Positions 43,746 to 55,730 of a DNA stretch of 64,000 nt are shown one piece after another. How positions within the stretch are numbered: position 1 is the stretch's first letter; every line of letters starts with the position of its first letter. The translations under genes and the position numbers were made by a program. Under the pieces are notes generated by a model. The model worked only from the letters and a program-made list of their open reading frames with translations. It was not told where the DNA came from and did no database searches. The DNA lies in contig OX104112.1 in NCBI GenBank assembly GCA_944474755.1, positions 86,813,756 to 86,877,755 of the forward strand. The letters are read 5' to 3'. Origin of the DNA: Limnoperna fortunei. Taxonomy: Eukaryota; Mollusca; Bivalvia; Mytilida; Modiolidae.

Positions 43746-46228
43746 TTTTTTGTTTCAGGTGACTATAGTTATTGAGAACGGACAGTATGAATTTAACAAA
43801 CGATGGTAATTTTAAAGTGTACCTATCATGGAACTACGTACAAGCCCACTTTTTATATTTTTAATACGTATTTTCTATTTTATCAAATATCACGTGAAAC
43901 GTCTTGCGTTTTGAAATTCTATTGATCAAGATTATACTTCCTGAATTGTAGTACCTTTGCATTACGAAAGGAAAGACAAAACATTTAGATGTGGCTGGCT
44001 TTCTACGGCGTACACCTCACGTTATTGGTTATTGTGTATGGCACAATAGTAAGAAACGTAGATTCTATCACAGAGACAGCTTAAACTAAAGATTCATTAG
44101 TTTCGTCTTGGCAACAGGCGTAAATTTACAATAATTACCGGAAAGGTATATTTATTTGTCAATTTCGTCATCCACAAAGGCGGAATACCAATTGTTTTTT
44201 GTTATTATTGTCCAAACAATGATTAAAATGATATATGGTTTGTGATTAGCACTTAGTTCAATTCTGAGGTAAGCAATATGACGTCCAGAACTTTTAATTT
44301 TCGATTGCCCAGTATTGTATGTTTGCTATTAATATTACAAATACCCGAAAAAAAAGAAATATGTTTAAAATACCTCCTATTTCGCGACAACCAACAAATT
44401 TCAACGAGTAACTTATTTTTAGTCTATTTTATAGTGGTCCTGCTATTGATCTATTACAGGTTGGTGTACAGTGGGAAAATACATGTCGATGACATTCGTA
44501 CACTTTGCATGGCCTGATATGTAGAAAGTTGTTGCGACTTTCTCATTTTTGAGGTTGTAACGTGTTGAGAACAAAGTGCCTTCAGTACACGATAATAGAT
44601 CTTACTTTCACCCAATCATTTTACGATAACTTGGGTGATGGAGACGAGAAGCTTAACTCGAAATCAGTTTTGGAAAAAAGCCATTTCATTTGTACGTAGA
44701 TGCAAAAATAACGTCGTTCTTTTAGAGAAAATGTCAACCCTTCATTACAATACTAATATTTCGAATGGAATCCACCCGTCTATAACATTTCAAAGACAAT
44801 TTGGATTCAATTATAACCAATTTAATAAACATCCATTGTATATGTTTTCCCGGTTATAGCATAGCTTATCTCAGTTATTACCTAATTACATGATATTGTA
44901 TAGCAGACTTGTTACGTTTGTTTGTTTGTCATGTCTTTTCCTTTATTTATGAGATTCCCTGTGTTTTTTAAAAAGGGTTACTCTTTTTCTTACTAACCCT
45001 ACATTTTTCATAGTTTTATTAGAGACATTTCAAAAGCGAACGGACAAAATATAACGACATTGCTACATTTTAAGTCTTTATAGACACAAAACTTGCCTAC
45101 GCAAAACCTATAAAAAACAAGAAAGACTCGTTTCCCGCTAACAATACATGCATGCATATAGACCTTTCGTGGTTTTTTTTTTTTGTTTATTTTGTTATGG
45201 TAACAACCATTCAAAACCTTAACTTTTTTAAAGTAAATAAAATAACATTTATCTAAATATATTAACTATAAACAAGCGATATTCGAATAGCACTGAATGA
45301 TAAAACCACAATCCCCCTGCAGTTCTAGTTCATCGAGTTAATGTTTCAAATAAGATTATTAATGGATCAGCAAAATCCGGAGCATTTTTCCTTCAGACAT
45401 TTTTTTTATAATAACCAATTTCTTGTGATGAGGCTTCATTCATATTAGACCTAATTATGATGACAAACGACAGCCTACTACGATTTTTAAATGGTCTTAT
45501 ATAAACTTTTTTCATTTGATTCGCTAAAATTAATCATTCAAACTGACAGTTCTTGAAGTCACGATAGCTGATAAAATAAGACGAGACTGTTGACAGACCA
45601 TCATGAGTGGTGAGATATATGGGATAATATTGCAATCAAATTATATAGTTATGCCAGTGAATTAATTTGATTATTGGCTACTACTGTTGCGTATTTAACA
45701 GGCGCCCACAGTCGCACAATTTCAGGTTCGACAGAGAAACGACTGCTATTTTGAATCGAACAGAAAGTCTAATGAAACTGATTTTTATAAGATGTCGCAC
45801 TTTTTCAGTGATAACTATTTATATTGAGCTAATAGGAAAAAACTTCCTAAATGACCTCCCACTGAATGCCAATTGAGCCCGTGTGCCATATTTTATTAGT
45901 TTAATGGCAATTGCAAACATGTTGATAATGCCATTATATGAACAATCTTAGTTTCATTACAACTTTACAGCTCATCTAAAACGTCAATTCTGAAATACGT
46001 AGGATATTTAACTTTGCTACTTTTTAAAATTTTGAATTGCAAATTGATAATGTATGAGAGTTATATTTCTAAATTTCACAGCAAACGGAAGGGGATACTA
46101 CAGTTCGAATTGCGTTTCACTTGAAAATCTTATATATTATATATCTTTGTTATACAGCGTGGTCTATGTAGTTAGTTACGTCTATTATTGAAGACTTGCC
46201 GATTTGGGGTTAAGATGTTCCCGACTTC
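43746..46228. other. Intergenic, nothing recognised
   Basis: About 2.5 kb of AT-rich sequence with several 60-80 codon open frames. None has a recognisable domain or splice context. Confidence 0.5.
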
Positions 46229-46325
46229 AACGTTACTTGACAAGGATTGCCGGTTTTCTAACTAATTGTCGAGGGCTTTTACCCGGTACTGCGGTTTGTT
46301 CCCCAAAACTGGATGCAATCATATG
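46229..46325 (+). mobile_element. SINE core fragment
   Basis: 'acttgacaaggattgccggt' and 'ttacccggtactgcggtttg' are SINE core text, followed by 'ccccaaaactggatgcaatc' and 'atgaccta'. Head and (CAAA)n tail are absent. Confidence 0.72.
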
Positions 46326-46429
46326 ACCTATAACATAACTTGAGATCCCCTTACGAAGAACTTGATACGAAAGCGCAAGTCGAAAAAGGAAAAGCAATTT
46401 TACTTCAAATCAATGGATTGTTACAATAC

Positions 46430-46675
46430 TCATGTGGACGTAAATAAAGTAGTGCCCTCTGGCCGTTGTTAGGTCATAATACGTAAAGCTTGACTGCGGA
46501 CCACGGTGTGTAACGTGTTTGGAGAGTGCCACGCTTGTTGCACTTTTGTAGACGTCGATAAGAGAAGACCCGTGTAGCCGCTACAAAAGGAAAAACTATC
46601 CTCCCCATACTTTTGCAGTGACATTTAAAATTTATTCCGGTTGGTCCATATTTTCCGAATCAATTTTATGTTAGT
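46430..46675 (+). repeat. Diverged dispersed repeat, copy 2
   Basis: Partner of 43440-43745 in the same orientation. It ends immediately before the 60-bp satellite. Confidence 0.5.
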
Positions 46676-46694
46676 TAACTGGTTCGCGTCCTGA

Positions 46695-47325
46695 ACAAAT
46701 ACTGCTCGTTTGACGTAAAGCAGACAACAAAATCAACCAATCTATGAACAAAGCTGAAATACTTCTAGCTTGACGTAAAGCAGACAACAAAATCAACCAA
46801 TCTATGAACAAAGCTGAAATACTACTAGCTTGACGTAAAGCAGACAACAAAATCAACCAATCTATGAACAAAGCTGAAATACTACTAGCTTGACGTAAAG
46901 CAGAACAAAATCAACCAATCTATGAACAAAGCTGAAATACTACTAGCTTGACGTAAAGCAGATCACAAAATCAACCAATCTATGAGCAAAGCTGAAATAC
47001 TACTAGCTTGACGTAAAGCAGACAACAAAATCAACCAATCTATGAACAAAGCTGAAATACTACTAGCTTGACGTAAAGCAGACAACAAAATCAACCAATC
47101 TATGAACAAAGCTGAAATACTACTAGCTTGACGTAAAGCAGACAACAAAATCAACCAATCTATGAGCAAAGCTGAAATACTACTAGCTTGACGTAAAGCA
47201 GACAACAAAATCAACCAATCTATGAACAAAGCTGAAATACTACTAGCTTGACGTAAAGCAGACAACAAAATCAACCAATCTATGAACAAAGCTGAAATAC
47301 TACAAGCTTGACGTAAAGCAGATAT
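46695..47325. repeat. 60-bp satellite, 11 units, highly homogeneous
   Basis: The anchor TTGACGTAAAGCAGA occurs at 46710, 46770, 46830, 46890, 46948, 47008, 47068, 47128, 47188, 47248 and 47308. The period is exactly 60 except once 58 (a two-base loss). Units differ at only one to three positions (for example gaacaaag/gagcaaag). The minus strand is open across units and reads a 20-residue hydrophobic repeat (ALFIDWLILLSALRQASSIS), because 60 is a multiple of three. Each unit carries TGACGTAA, a CRE/bZIP-like motif. There are no unique spacers, so it is not a CRISPR-like array. Confidence 0.95.
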
Positions 47326-47407
47326 CCAATGAATCAACTAAATATATCTACAGCCAAAAGACAGAGGAGTCTATAGTGTTATTGCTTTTAAGTTACTCGG
47401 CAAAAGC

Positions 47408-47481
47408 TGTTTGTTTGTTTGTTTGTTCCCGCAGAAAACCGCCGACCTTCGGTAGGAAAACTGGTAATCCTTGGGCAAAAT
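47408..47481 (-). mobile_element. SINE core fragment
   Basis: (GTTT)n followed by 'cccgcagaaaaccgccgacc', 'ttcggtaggaaaactggtaa' and 'tccttgggc', which is the inverse of the SINE core. The A-rich tail joins the core directly, so the usual 3' region is deleted. Confidence 0.72.
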
Positions 47482-47483
47482 TG

Positions 47484-47979
47484 GAACATTTTGATCAAGT
47501 ACAATAACTCCTATAAGGTGTCATCAGATAATTTCTGAAAATAAAGACTTTATAACATAAAACTTTTTTGTCCAAACTCGTCATTAAATGGCACTTAATT
47601 TCTAAAACAAAAATTCGGAATTTTGTCTTAAATCGTTATAAAAGGGTAATAACTCCTATACGGAGTCAATTGAGAATTTCAGACCATTTAAGTGAATTGT
47701 AAAATTTATATTGCTGATCATTTTTGGAATTTACAGTTTAACTCTAGCTGTTGTAGTTTGTGTTGACAACTATGTCGGAATCATTATTTAATGAATAATT
47801 ACTAGTTTAGTAACGGCGGCCATCATTGTCAGTTAATCAACAACCTGGGTACGATTTCGAAACTAGGAACCATAAGGATGATTGTGGTTAAGTTTGAAAA
47901 AAGTTTACGACGGACAACAGACAATCGACTGACGACGGACGCCAAGTGATGGCAAATGCTCACATAGACCTTCGGTCCA
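47484..47979 (+). mobile_element. Family 1 element, 5'-truncated copy
   Basis: Shares with the 470 copy the unit text 'aataactcctataaggtgtc', 'ctgatcatttttggaattta', 'cagttaatcaacaacctggg' and 'aaactaggaaccataaggat', then a short GACGGACAAC tract, 'gacgccaagtgatggcaa', the hairpin TAGACC-TTC-GGTCCA and the end GTAAGCTAA. Confidence 0.78.
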
Positions 47980-48274
47980 GGTAAGCTAAAAAGAATTGGT
48001 GAACAGAGCCCGTTTCATGAAATAGAAAGTTATTGTCTATCGAATAAACTTCTATTAGCTTATGTCGTATAAATACTATGTTTTGAATTATTTTTCCCTA
48101 TTTTCCTTTTTTTTCCAGTAGCACCTGCATTTGGAGTATACATCTACTCATTAATCAGGTACTCAAGAGTCTTTATTTCCTATCCAGATTTTTATATAAA
48201 TATTGTCTGCTGACAAAAAAGCTACTTAACAAGGGATTCACAGTGGCAAGATTAAAGTCATCATCTAGAACATG

Positions 48275-48600
48275 TTAAGGTCGGCATCATAACTTAGTTG
48301 ACCGTTACGGAATATCTGTGCCATAAATGACCGGTGATTTGTTATGTTAGTCATACCACTTTCCAGCCTTCTTATTGAATGATGTTTACTCCCCGATATG
48401 ACAAATTACCGGATTTTAACTTGAGTAATACGACGGGTGATACGCGTTAAGCAGGAGTTGCCTAGCTTTCCTGAGCATCTGGACTCACTACCAGTGTTTC
48501 ATAGGGGTTCGCATTTTGGTTTTTGTGTTGTGTGATTGTTTTGCTGTTATCTTCTCTTTTGTTTAGCCATGGTTTTTCCGTCCATGGCTTATCGTTTAAT
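48275..48600 (+). repeat. Probable widespread bivalve repeat fragment
   Basis: The text 'cgacgggtgatacgcgttaa', 'gcaggagttgcctagctttc', 'ctgagcatctgga', 'ataggggttcgc' and 'ttagccatgg' resembles, from memory, a 3' segment common in mussel transcripts and retroelement flanks. No second copy is in this window, so the call rests on recall and is tentative. Confidence 0.4.
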
Positions 48601-49579
48601 GATGACTCCTAGGCATCCTCGCTTTTTTATGAAATAATAGCCCAAGTCTTATTTTCCAGCTACCAGTTTGTCATTTTAAAAATTATTTTTTATTTAGTTG
48701 ATTGTTGTATATATTATCGCCATAATCTTATTAAAACTTTTGTCCAATCCCATGCTTATATTAATAAATAAATATGTTAAAATATAATATAATTTCGCCT
48801 TTTATATCAAATAATTCTATAGCAAGAAAAGACCACCCGCTGATTTAAATAAACGTATTTCCTTTTCGGCTGTAATACACCAATGTTCTCTCTTTCTTAT
48901 TTTTGAAATAGAACGCGAAGTAATAATAAAATAATATACTTAATTCGAATAATATTAAAAATCAATTTTTAGTTTTCTAAAGAATATGCCACTCATATTT
49001 ATGGCTTATTATGTCGCAGTCACACAGCAATATGGATTGCAATAAATCGTTTTAAAATATATGATCAAACGAATGAAATTCCTTAGAGACAATCCTCGCA
49101 AAATAATAATAAACTTGTCATGTCAAGAAAAAATATCTAATGACGTCGCAAATTAAAAAAGAACTTCAAACCATAGAAAAGAGATGACATAGACCACTAA
49201 ATATTGAATTCTCTCATGATTATTCATTTTATTTATTTCTTACGCGACTTCGAAAATGTCTTTAAAAAATATGCAACTAGGTGATATGAAAAAGATATTC
49301 GTAAAATACATTGTGACAACACTTCCAGGGATAAATATCTGCGTGTAAACACATTTCAAGTGTTATGTAGTATCGTTTATTTGTAATTTTCAATTTGAAA
49401 AATGTTTCCATTCGTTCACTTTTATGGTTACGACTAGTTATATTGTTATAGCCTGGAATTATATCTTGCATATTCCTCCACGTTTCAATGATGCCCCGTT
49501 TCTGCAATACAAAATTAGGCCGCGCAAACTACATTTTTCGTTTCATAATAAGATAAATCGTGAGAATAAAATAATGCTC
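48601..49579. other. Intergenic, nothing recognised
   Basis: AT-rich; no repeats paired here, no domain-bearing frames. Confidence 0.5.
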
Positions 49580-49647
49580 GTTATTTAATTTCAGCAAAAT
49601 ATTAAATTCGTCAAGGCTCGTTTATTATTTTGTTGAAATTAAATAAC
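49580..49647. repeat. 22-bp-arm hairpin
   Basis: GTTATTTAATTTCAGCAAAA plus TA (49580-49601) and its inverse (49626-49647) differ at one base. The loop is 24 bases and contains 'attcgtcaaggctcg'. Confidence 0.78.
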
Positions 49648-49936
49648 TCAAGATGATATGAAGCGATTAATAAGTTTTTACATAAGTTTTGATGATCTTT
49701 ACAACTGATAGAAATTTATTTGATTTAACAAGTGGGGCGCGGTGGAAGATCACAGGGCTTTCCTAAAAGCGCATGAAAGTACCTATTTCTTTCGTAAACC
49801 AACAATTTTCACATCGCGATATCTTATAGTCTCCATCTGCGTTTTGATTGGATGACGCAAAGAGTACAGATGTGTGCGCGTGAGCTCAGCTGTACATATG
49901 TTCTTACCGATAGGTAGCATGATATACCATTCATAT

Positions 49937-50108
49937 TTGTTTAACTATATTACGGCGTCACAGTTTTATTGGGCAAGGAAGTTAAAGTGATACTACAGAC
50001 ATTCGTAAAAAATACTTAATCGTTGTCAATGAATGCGCACACCGTGTCCCACAACCCTAGTGTTGACACGCCGGTGGTCAATAGTGGATGTCTAACTAAT
50101 TTGACTAC
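49937..50108 (-). mobile_element. Old, degenerate SINE
   Basis: 'aactatattacggcgtcaca' + 'gttttattggg', 'cgcacaccgtgtccc' and 'agtgttgacacgcc...gtggtcaatagtgga' follow the order of the inverse SINE, with many changes. A and B boxes are no longer intact. Confidence 0.65.
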
Positions 50109-50897
50109 TAATTAAGGTACCAATACACAAACAACATTTTAATCATGCCTATTGAATGTTATGGTGAACCTAAGTCATACTTTCACAGAACGTGAATGCA
50201 TATTATGTGCCTAAACGGGTCAATTTGAAATATGCAGACCACATAGAAGTCTCAAAGTGCACTGATATTCATGTTTGTTGAAGATATTAATCCCCCCCCC
50301 CAAAAAAAAATACCTCCAAACCATCGGTCATAACTAAAATTATTTCAAAATATTTTGCGTATAAAAATATATGTACTATAACTAACGTCTCTGCAAATCA
50401 CCCGAATAAAACGAAGATCAGATAAAGTTTTTCATCTTTAAAACATGGGACGTGACCTTTGGAGCACTTGATACGGCTGTGTGAAATCAACAAGGGATAC
50501 GTTACAGAATGTCAAATAGGTGTTGGTCTCATATTTGGTTAGTCATTATATTTATGTAGAAAAAACAACTATACTGCCCCATCAGCACCAGAAAACTCTT
50601 TTGAAGGAGTTTTAACACGTCTGATACAGAAAAATGTCTCTCCTGAGCCCCGGGGAAAAAATCTTGTACAAGAACCTGTTTGATTAGTACATTATATTAT
50701 CGTGATATAAAATATAATGAAATCACTGTTAAGATCAAGTAAAAATAATCAGACTGTTATGTACTTGTGATGCGCAGCTTATATATAAGCTACTGTCATC
50801 ATTACATGCATGGTTCAAAGAAACTGACATTCAAATCTTTTACTCAGCTATTTTACCGCGAATTTGATGACGAGGTCGGATAACACCTACTAGACAG
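50109..50897. other. Intergenic, nothing recognised
   Basis: AT-rich sequence with a C9/A9 run near 50293; no gene seen. Confidence 0.45.
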
Positions 50898-50917
50898 CCG
50901 TCTCGCATGCGAGACGG
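50898..50917. repeat. 20-bp perfect palindrome
   Basis: CCGTCTCGCATGCGAGACGG reads the same on both strands. A half copy (ATGCGAGAC) follows at 50923. It could extrude as a cruciform or be a remnant of foldback ends. Confidence 0.85.
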
Positions 50918-51193
50918 GATACATGCGAGACAGGACAATAATAATCAAAAGCTTAACTGCGGAAACCAGTCGTTCCTCAAGGATAACAGATAAACAATGC
51001 TGTGTTTTGATTGGCTGCTAAATCGGGAGATAGCTGCCGATAAGTCAACAAATAGGCAGAGCGAAATTAGGGATGAAAACCCGGCATGAATACGGGGCGG
51101 TAGCAATCATAATAGTGGCATTGATTTGTGTAATTTTATCCAAAAAATGTGTATCATATAACTAAAACGTCAACAAATATGCAAGATAATGGG

Positions 51194-51300
51194 AATAAAA
51201 CTGTTTTAAAAGGAAAGTGGCATTGAAATGTATATCATAAAACTTAAATAAAACTGTTTTAAAAGGAAAGTGGCATTGAAATGTATATCATAAAACTTAA
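51194..51300. repeat. 53-bp tandem duplication
   Basis: The block from 'aataaaactgttttaaaagg' to 'catcataaaacttaa'-like text is present twice with no differences seen (starts 51194 and 51247), implying a very recent duplication. Confidence 0.92.
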
Positions 51301-52629
51301 ACGGAGAAACTCGGAGGAAATTGCCAGAAATTTCCGAAACGTGACATTTTCGCGAACTGGTCTACATCAACTATATTGGTGAATATGATGCATCTAGGAA
51401 CTAACTCCAATGCATTCTTGGATACTGCCTCTGATCTGTTTTTATGGACAAATGACACCGGTTATGTGCCAAAAGATTTTCCTGCTTCCTGACAAGTTTC
51501 ACATCAACTATATCTTACCACGTATTGCATCTAGAGATGCTTAGCACAGTGCATGCTGCTGCCTCTGACCTATATTTTTCGCTGGTTGTGTACTTATAAT
51601 GAAGTTATGTAAATAATAACAATACACATTGCCATTTAACATTTAACAGTACGTATTTTTGTCCACAAAAGAAAATAAAGCTTAGAGAAGGCTATCTTTT
51701 TAGGAAATATTGTCACACAACCATTTAACAAAATTCAAGACCAAATCATGAAATTAGGTCACGTTCAAGTCACACCTAAAACCATTCATAAACAATCTAA
51801 TAATATTAAAATGTCATCATAACATGCAAATCTCAAACTATGCTTTCTAAAGATTGTTGTGACAGTTCGGAAAAATGTTTATGTGGTTTCAGAGATGATT
51901 TTTGTTTAAAGTTAACGACAGGCGGATATAGTGATGAAAACGGTCCATTGGAGATAAATTGCAAAATTCTGAATGTATTAGAAACATAATAACATAAATA
52001 CGAAATACAATCGAATTAGATAAAAGTGTAGCGCCCGCATATAGAGAGACGACGCCAACAGACTTGTGCCATAACGTCCGCAAAAAACGATCAGGTGTAT
52101 AAAAAGCCAATTTATTTTTCATTTGATTTGACCAAAATGCTGACAACGATGCCGACGTAAATAATGAGTAATATGCGACTTTTGTAGCAAGCTTGACAAA
52201 TATTATAACAAGCGTGGACACAGAAAATGTCTCACCTGCATTCCGCATCAGTAAGAAACACAATTACTTCATGAGCAAGATGTAAATAACATTTAATTAT
52301 CATCATGTAAAATATACAATGCATGGTTACACAGTAACTGACATAATTCAAAAACTAAAAAAACGTATTTACTGGACCGTGAAATTGCGGTCAAGGTCAG
52401 ATGAAACCTACCAGTCATGTACTATTTATCAGCAATATGCATATCAAATATTATCATCCTATCATGGATGGTTACAGAGCAACTGCCCTAATCCAAAAAC
52501 TTTGTTGTCACTGGACCGTTTAATTGGGTCACGGTCAGGTGACAGATTATTGACTGGCAAGTTCTCATCATAAGCCACCACTAGACCAATTTTATGGACA
52601 TAGGGCTTAAGCTTACAAAGCGTTATCAG
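51301..52629. other. Intergenic; weak two-unit repeat at 51366-51590
   Basis: 'catcaactatat...gcatctag...tgcctctgatctgttttt' recurs about 135 bases later as 'catcaactatat...gcatctag...tgcctctgacctatattt'. A 124-codon minus frame (51889-52263) has no recognisable domain and is not called. Confidence 0.5.
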
Positions 52630-52879
52630 TCATTTCGTACCATAACCAAATCGTACCATCTAAATCGTACCATAATTAAAACCATTTCGTACCATGACAT
52701 TACATTAAAGTATTTTAATTTTTCGCATTCTACGAAATTGTTTACATATGGTACGATTTTATTTTCATATGGTAAGAAATGTTAATAAGTTATGGTACGA
52801 TATGGCATTTTGATTTTTAAGATTTGGTAATTTTGGGTACGAAATGGCAATGGTACGATTTGGTTATGGTACGAAATGA
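52630..52879. mobile_element. 250-bp MITE with perfect 30-bp inverted ends
   Basis: Bases 52630-52659 are the exact reverse complement of 52850-52879 (TCATTTCGTACCATAACC at the outer end). The interior repeats TCGTACCAT / ATGGTACGA several times, so sub-terminal motifs are also inverted. No coding capacity. Confidence 0.9.
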
Positions 52880-54465
52880 TTGTAATTCTTACAAAGATAC
52901 AAACACAAAATGGCAAGTGTTTACGCCGCCGCCGGACTCCCATACCAAAAACCTTGCTGAAATACATTTACTTAAAAAGCATTTTCACATACATGTATGT
53001 GTCAATTAATTAGCCGAAGATATGTAGGTTGCAACTAACGCTAAATCCTCTAATCTCTGAACATGCCTAAAATTAACTCAATTGCTGTTCTGAATATTGT
53101 CACATATTATTCCTTAGCAGGTGCCATCAGTGATATCTAAGATGGCAGTGGACGTTCGCTTGTCAGCTTTTAATTAAATGAGCAAAGGATGGCATCAATC
53201 TAAATATAGAAAAGTAGGGTGCTCAATCTGTAAATGTCCCTCAGCTCCATTTTTGATGGTTATATCTGTAGGCAGCCTTATCAATCCTTTTACTGTTTTT
53301 ATAAAGTTGATCAACACATATTGCAAGTTTCAAATTGAATGCTACATATTACAGCTGTTTTAATTTTTGTTTAAAATTATCAATTAAACAGTTCCTATAT
53401 CATGGATAAATACACATTATGTCATGATAAAAGTCTATAATGAATAAGATAATGTCGCTGAGTTTTAATCCGAAAGAATCTTTTCCACTCTAAGAGACTT
53501 CTATTGATAATTCAAGTACTGCAAACCAGACATAAGTATAGGCCTGATAAACCAAGCAGACTAATAAACAGTCGTCCACGATTAAATTAATACAAATGTA
53601 GCAAGGTCATGTCAAACTTAATTTGTTGTGAATGTTTAACCAATTACATCAAATCTGTTGAAGAAAAAATAATTTAATTTCTGTTTTATTTTTTACAGTA
53701 TAATTTATTTGTGAATAATATTTATACATGTTCAGTTGTACAAATCTTGAAGTCATTTACAATATTTTAGTGAATACTGAATATTACATTGTTACACTAC
53801 ACTAGTTCTATGTCACGTGACCAGATAACCATCTGCATTTTCTATTAACTAGCAAACGTTGTAGGAAAAACAATAAAATTCACAAATGACAATTCTGCAA
53901 CGTTTCTAGGGACATTATATTCAATCGGTGGACTTTTAATGACAAACAAATCAATACGAAGGACCAAGAAAATCAACACATTAATGACAATAATAAAGAC
54001 TTAATTATTGAATTGAATCAGCATCGGAATAAGCTATTCTGCTAGCAATAATATTTGATTACAGTTTAACGCCCCGCCAATTATAATTTAGATATATGAT
54101 AACAAACTGAATGAAATTTTAACGATAACAAACGGGGAATGAGTGGTCAGTTAGGGGATTTTAGTTGTCAGTTAGGGGATTTTAGTGGCCAGTCAGTGGT
54201 GTGAATATTGTTGATTTCGGGTCGATGTGTGGATAATGTTAATTGATCAGTTATTGTCTCAGAAACGAGGAGGGAAGAATACACATGGTAAAAAATGCCG
54301 TACAGAAAGTACACGACGCACAAAAAAACGTACGTTATTTTTCTAAAGTGAGCCTCACAAAAGATTATATTTTAAAATAGAGTCATACAAATCAGTAGAA
54401 AAATAATGAAAACTAGTCAGACAGTAGATTTTCTACCGTTGATAATTTCGTATGGTAACTGTTAG
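52880..54465. other. Intergenic, nothing recognised
   Basis: AT-rich. A small direct repeat, 'tcagttaggggattttagtt' / 'tcagttaggggattttagtg', is at 54146-54190. No genes. Confidence 0.5.
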
Positions 54466-54576
54466 GTGTATGACGACATTTACAAGGCCGGTTTACTACA
54501 TGATGGCTATGGTATTTACCCTTCTAAGTTTGAAAACTGTACAGACGACCCGTTGACCGATGACGGACCAGCACAG
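54466..54576 (+). other. Candidate internal coding exon (37 codons, phase 0-0)
   Basis: Between 'ctgttag|gtg' and 'gcacag|gtaatc' lies a 111-base open stretch that reads VYDDIYKAGLLHDGYGIYPS, then KFENCTDDPLTDDGPAQ. It is more GC-balanced than its flanks, and both splice sites keep phase 0. A second frame reads MTTFTRPVYYMMAMVFTLLS..., which looks like a signal peptide but stops early. The pyrimidine tract is weak. No family was recognised and no partner exon was found. Confidence 0.3.
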
Positions 54577-54941
54577 GTAATCTCATGCAAAAGTTGACTG
54601 CTGTCCCTGTATATTAACTAACACAAACAGTTTTTTCAATATCTTTCTCTCGCTTCTGGTATTTCTCCGAAAATTGGAAACCAGCTTCAACTTTAAAAAA
54701 TCATGAAGGACATTTTTTTATAAATACAGACCAAGTGTATCATTATGTATTTTGGGTAAGGTTCTCCATAGAGTTCAATGTAAGCTTATTTTCAATTATT
54801 TTTAAAAAGGTACTCTATGAGTTTTAGTCTGGTATTTGAAGGGATATATATTTAAATGTGTTGAAAGTTAAATAAGCTAGAGTTTTATATCATAACAATT
54901 AGTATTCAAATATCGCTCATTCAACCAGATTTCCTTCTGAA

Positions 54942-55027
54942 GATTGGGGTTAAAAACTGGACGCCATGATATAGCTTAACAATTGCTGAAAGTTGCGTTA
55001 AGCACCATTTAAACAAACAAACAATCG
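54942..55027 (+). mobile_element. SINE tail fragment
   Basis: 'aactggacgccatgatatag', 'attgctgaaagttgcgttaa' and 'gcaccatttaaacaaacaaa' form the SINE 3' end. It lies directly before the LINE remnant. Confidence 0.82.
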
Positions 55028-55050
55028 GTCATTCAAAGATTTTTGCCTAT

Positions 55051-55730
55051 CAGCATTCCGTTTTGTGCTCTATATTATTCTTGATATACATTAATGATTT
55101 TAGTCTTCAATCTTGTACGCGCTTATCTGCAGCAGACACTTTTTTCTTCTTCGTATAGTTCGAATCTAGCCTTTTAATTTAAAAAAAACCTTTTGATAAT
55201 TTCTGATTTACTTTTGACTGGTGATTTAAATATTGTAATTATAAATAGTTATGTCTAGTGAATAATATTTGTGGAATAATATATACTTGAGTGTATCAAA
55301 TAACAGTTAATTTTACGCAAATCAAAGATCATCTAGAATCGTGACTGATCAAACATTTTTGTACTATCTTTGCGAGACCCTTATTGGAATACGAATGCGA
55401 GGCTATATTGTGGAACTGCCAGACAAACTTGCAAAGATGCAGTTACAGATAGCCAGAATTGTAGCTTGCTTACTGTCTTACACCAACCTAGATTAACTAT
55501 ATTTCGAAACAGAATGGGAAAAACTAATATTAAAGAGTAAAATTGGAAAACGTGTATAATTATTATTTTTTCTATGTTAATTTTATGACAAAGCAAAGCG
55601 GGAGTTCTTCATAGTATTTAAGAAATAGTAATGTAGATGGTATTTTATCAGAAAACGAAGACCTTCCTCTTTAGAATACATACAGAAATATAAATGATTT
55701 CATACCGCAACCAATATTATATTATGTCAT
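55051..55730 (+). pseudogene. Degenerate LINE reverse transcriptase
   Basis: Plus-strand text starting QHSVLCSILFLIYINDFS corresponds to the RT motif usually read as QGSVLGPLLFLIYIND. After a frame change, a decayed catalytic region follows (AADTFFFF where YADDT is expected). Around 55372-55500 come RPLLEYECEAILWNC and then QIARIVACLLSYTN...LYFETEWEKL, the thumb-region pattern of CR1/Jockey-type elements. A later piece reads RNSNVDG...NDFIPQ (to about 55730). Several frameshifts and stops are present and there is no endonuclease domain. It is a different region from the RNase H and C-terminal fragments, and possibly a different LINE. Confidence 0.72.

Noticed and set aside
46695..47325. CRISPR-like array
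   Set aside because: Units are contiguous and near-identical with no unique spacers, and the genome is eukaryotic.
46963..47337. 124-codon repeat protein on the minus strand of the satellite
   Set aside because: Openness is forced by a 60-bp unit without stops in that frame. There is no gene context, and a two-base deletion in the array shifts the frame without consequence.
51889..52263. 124-codon minus-strand open frame
   Set aside because: No recognisable domain, no splice or start context, and one such frame is expected by chance in 64 kb of six-frame sequence.
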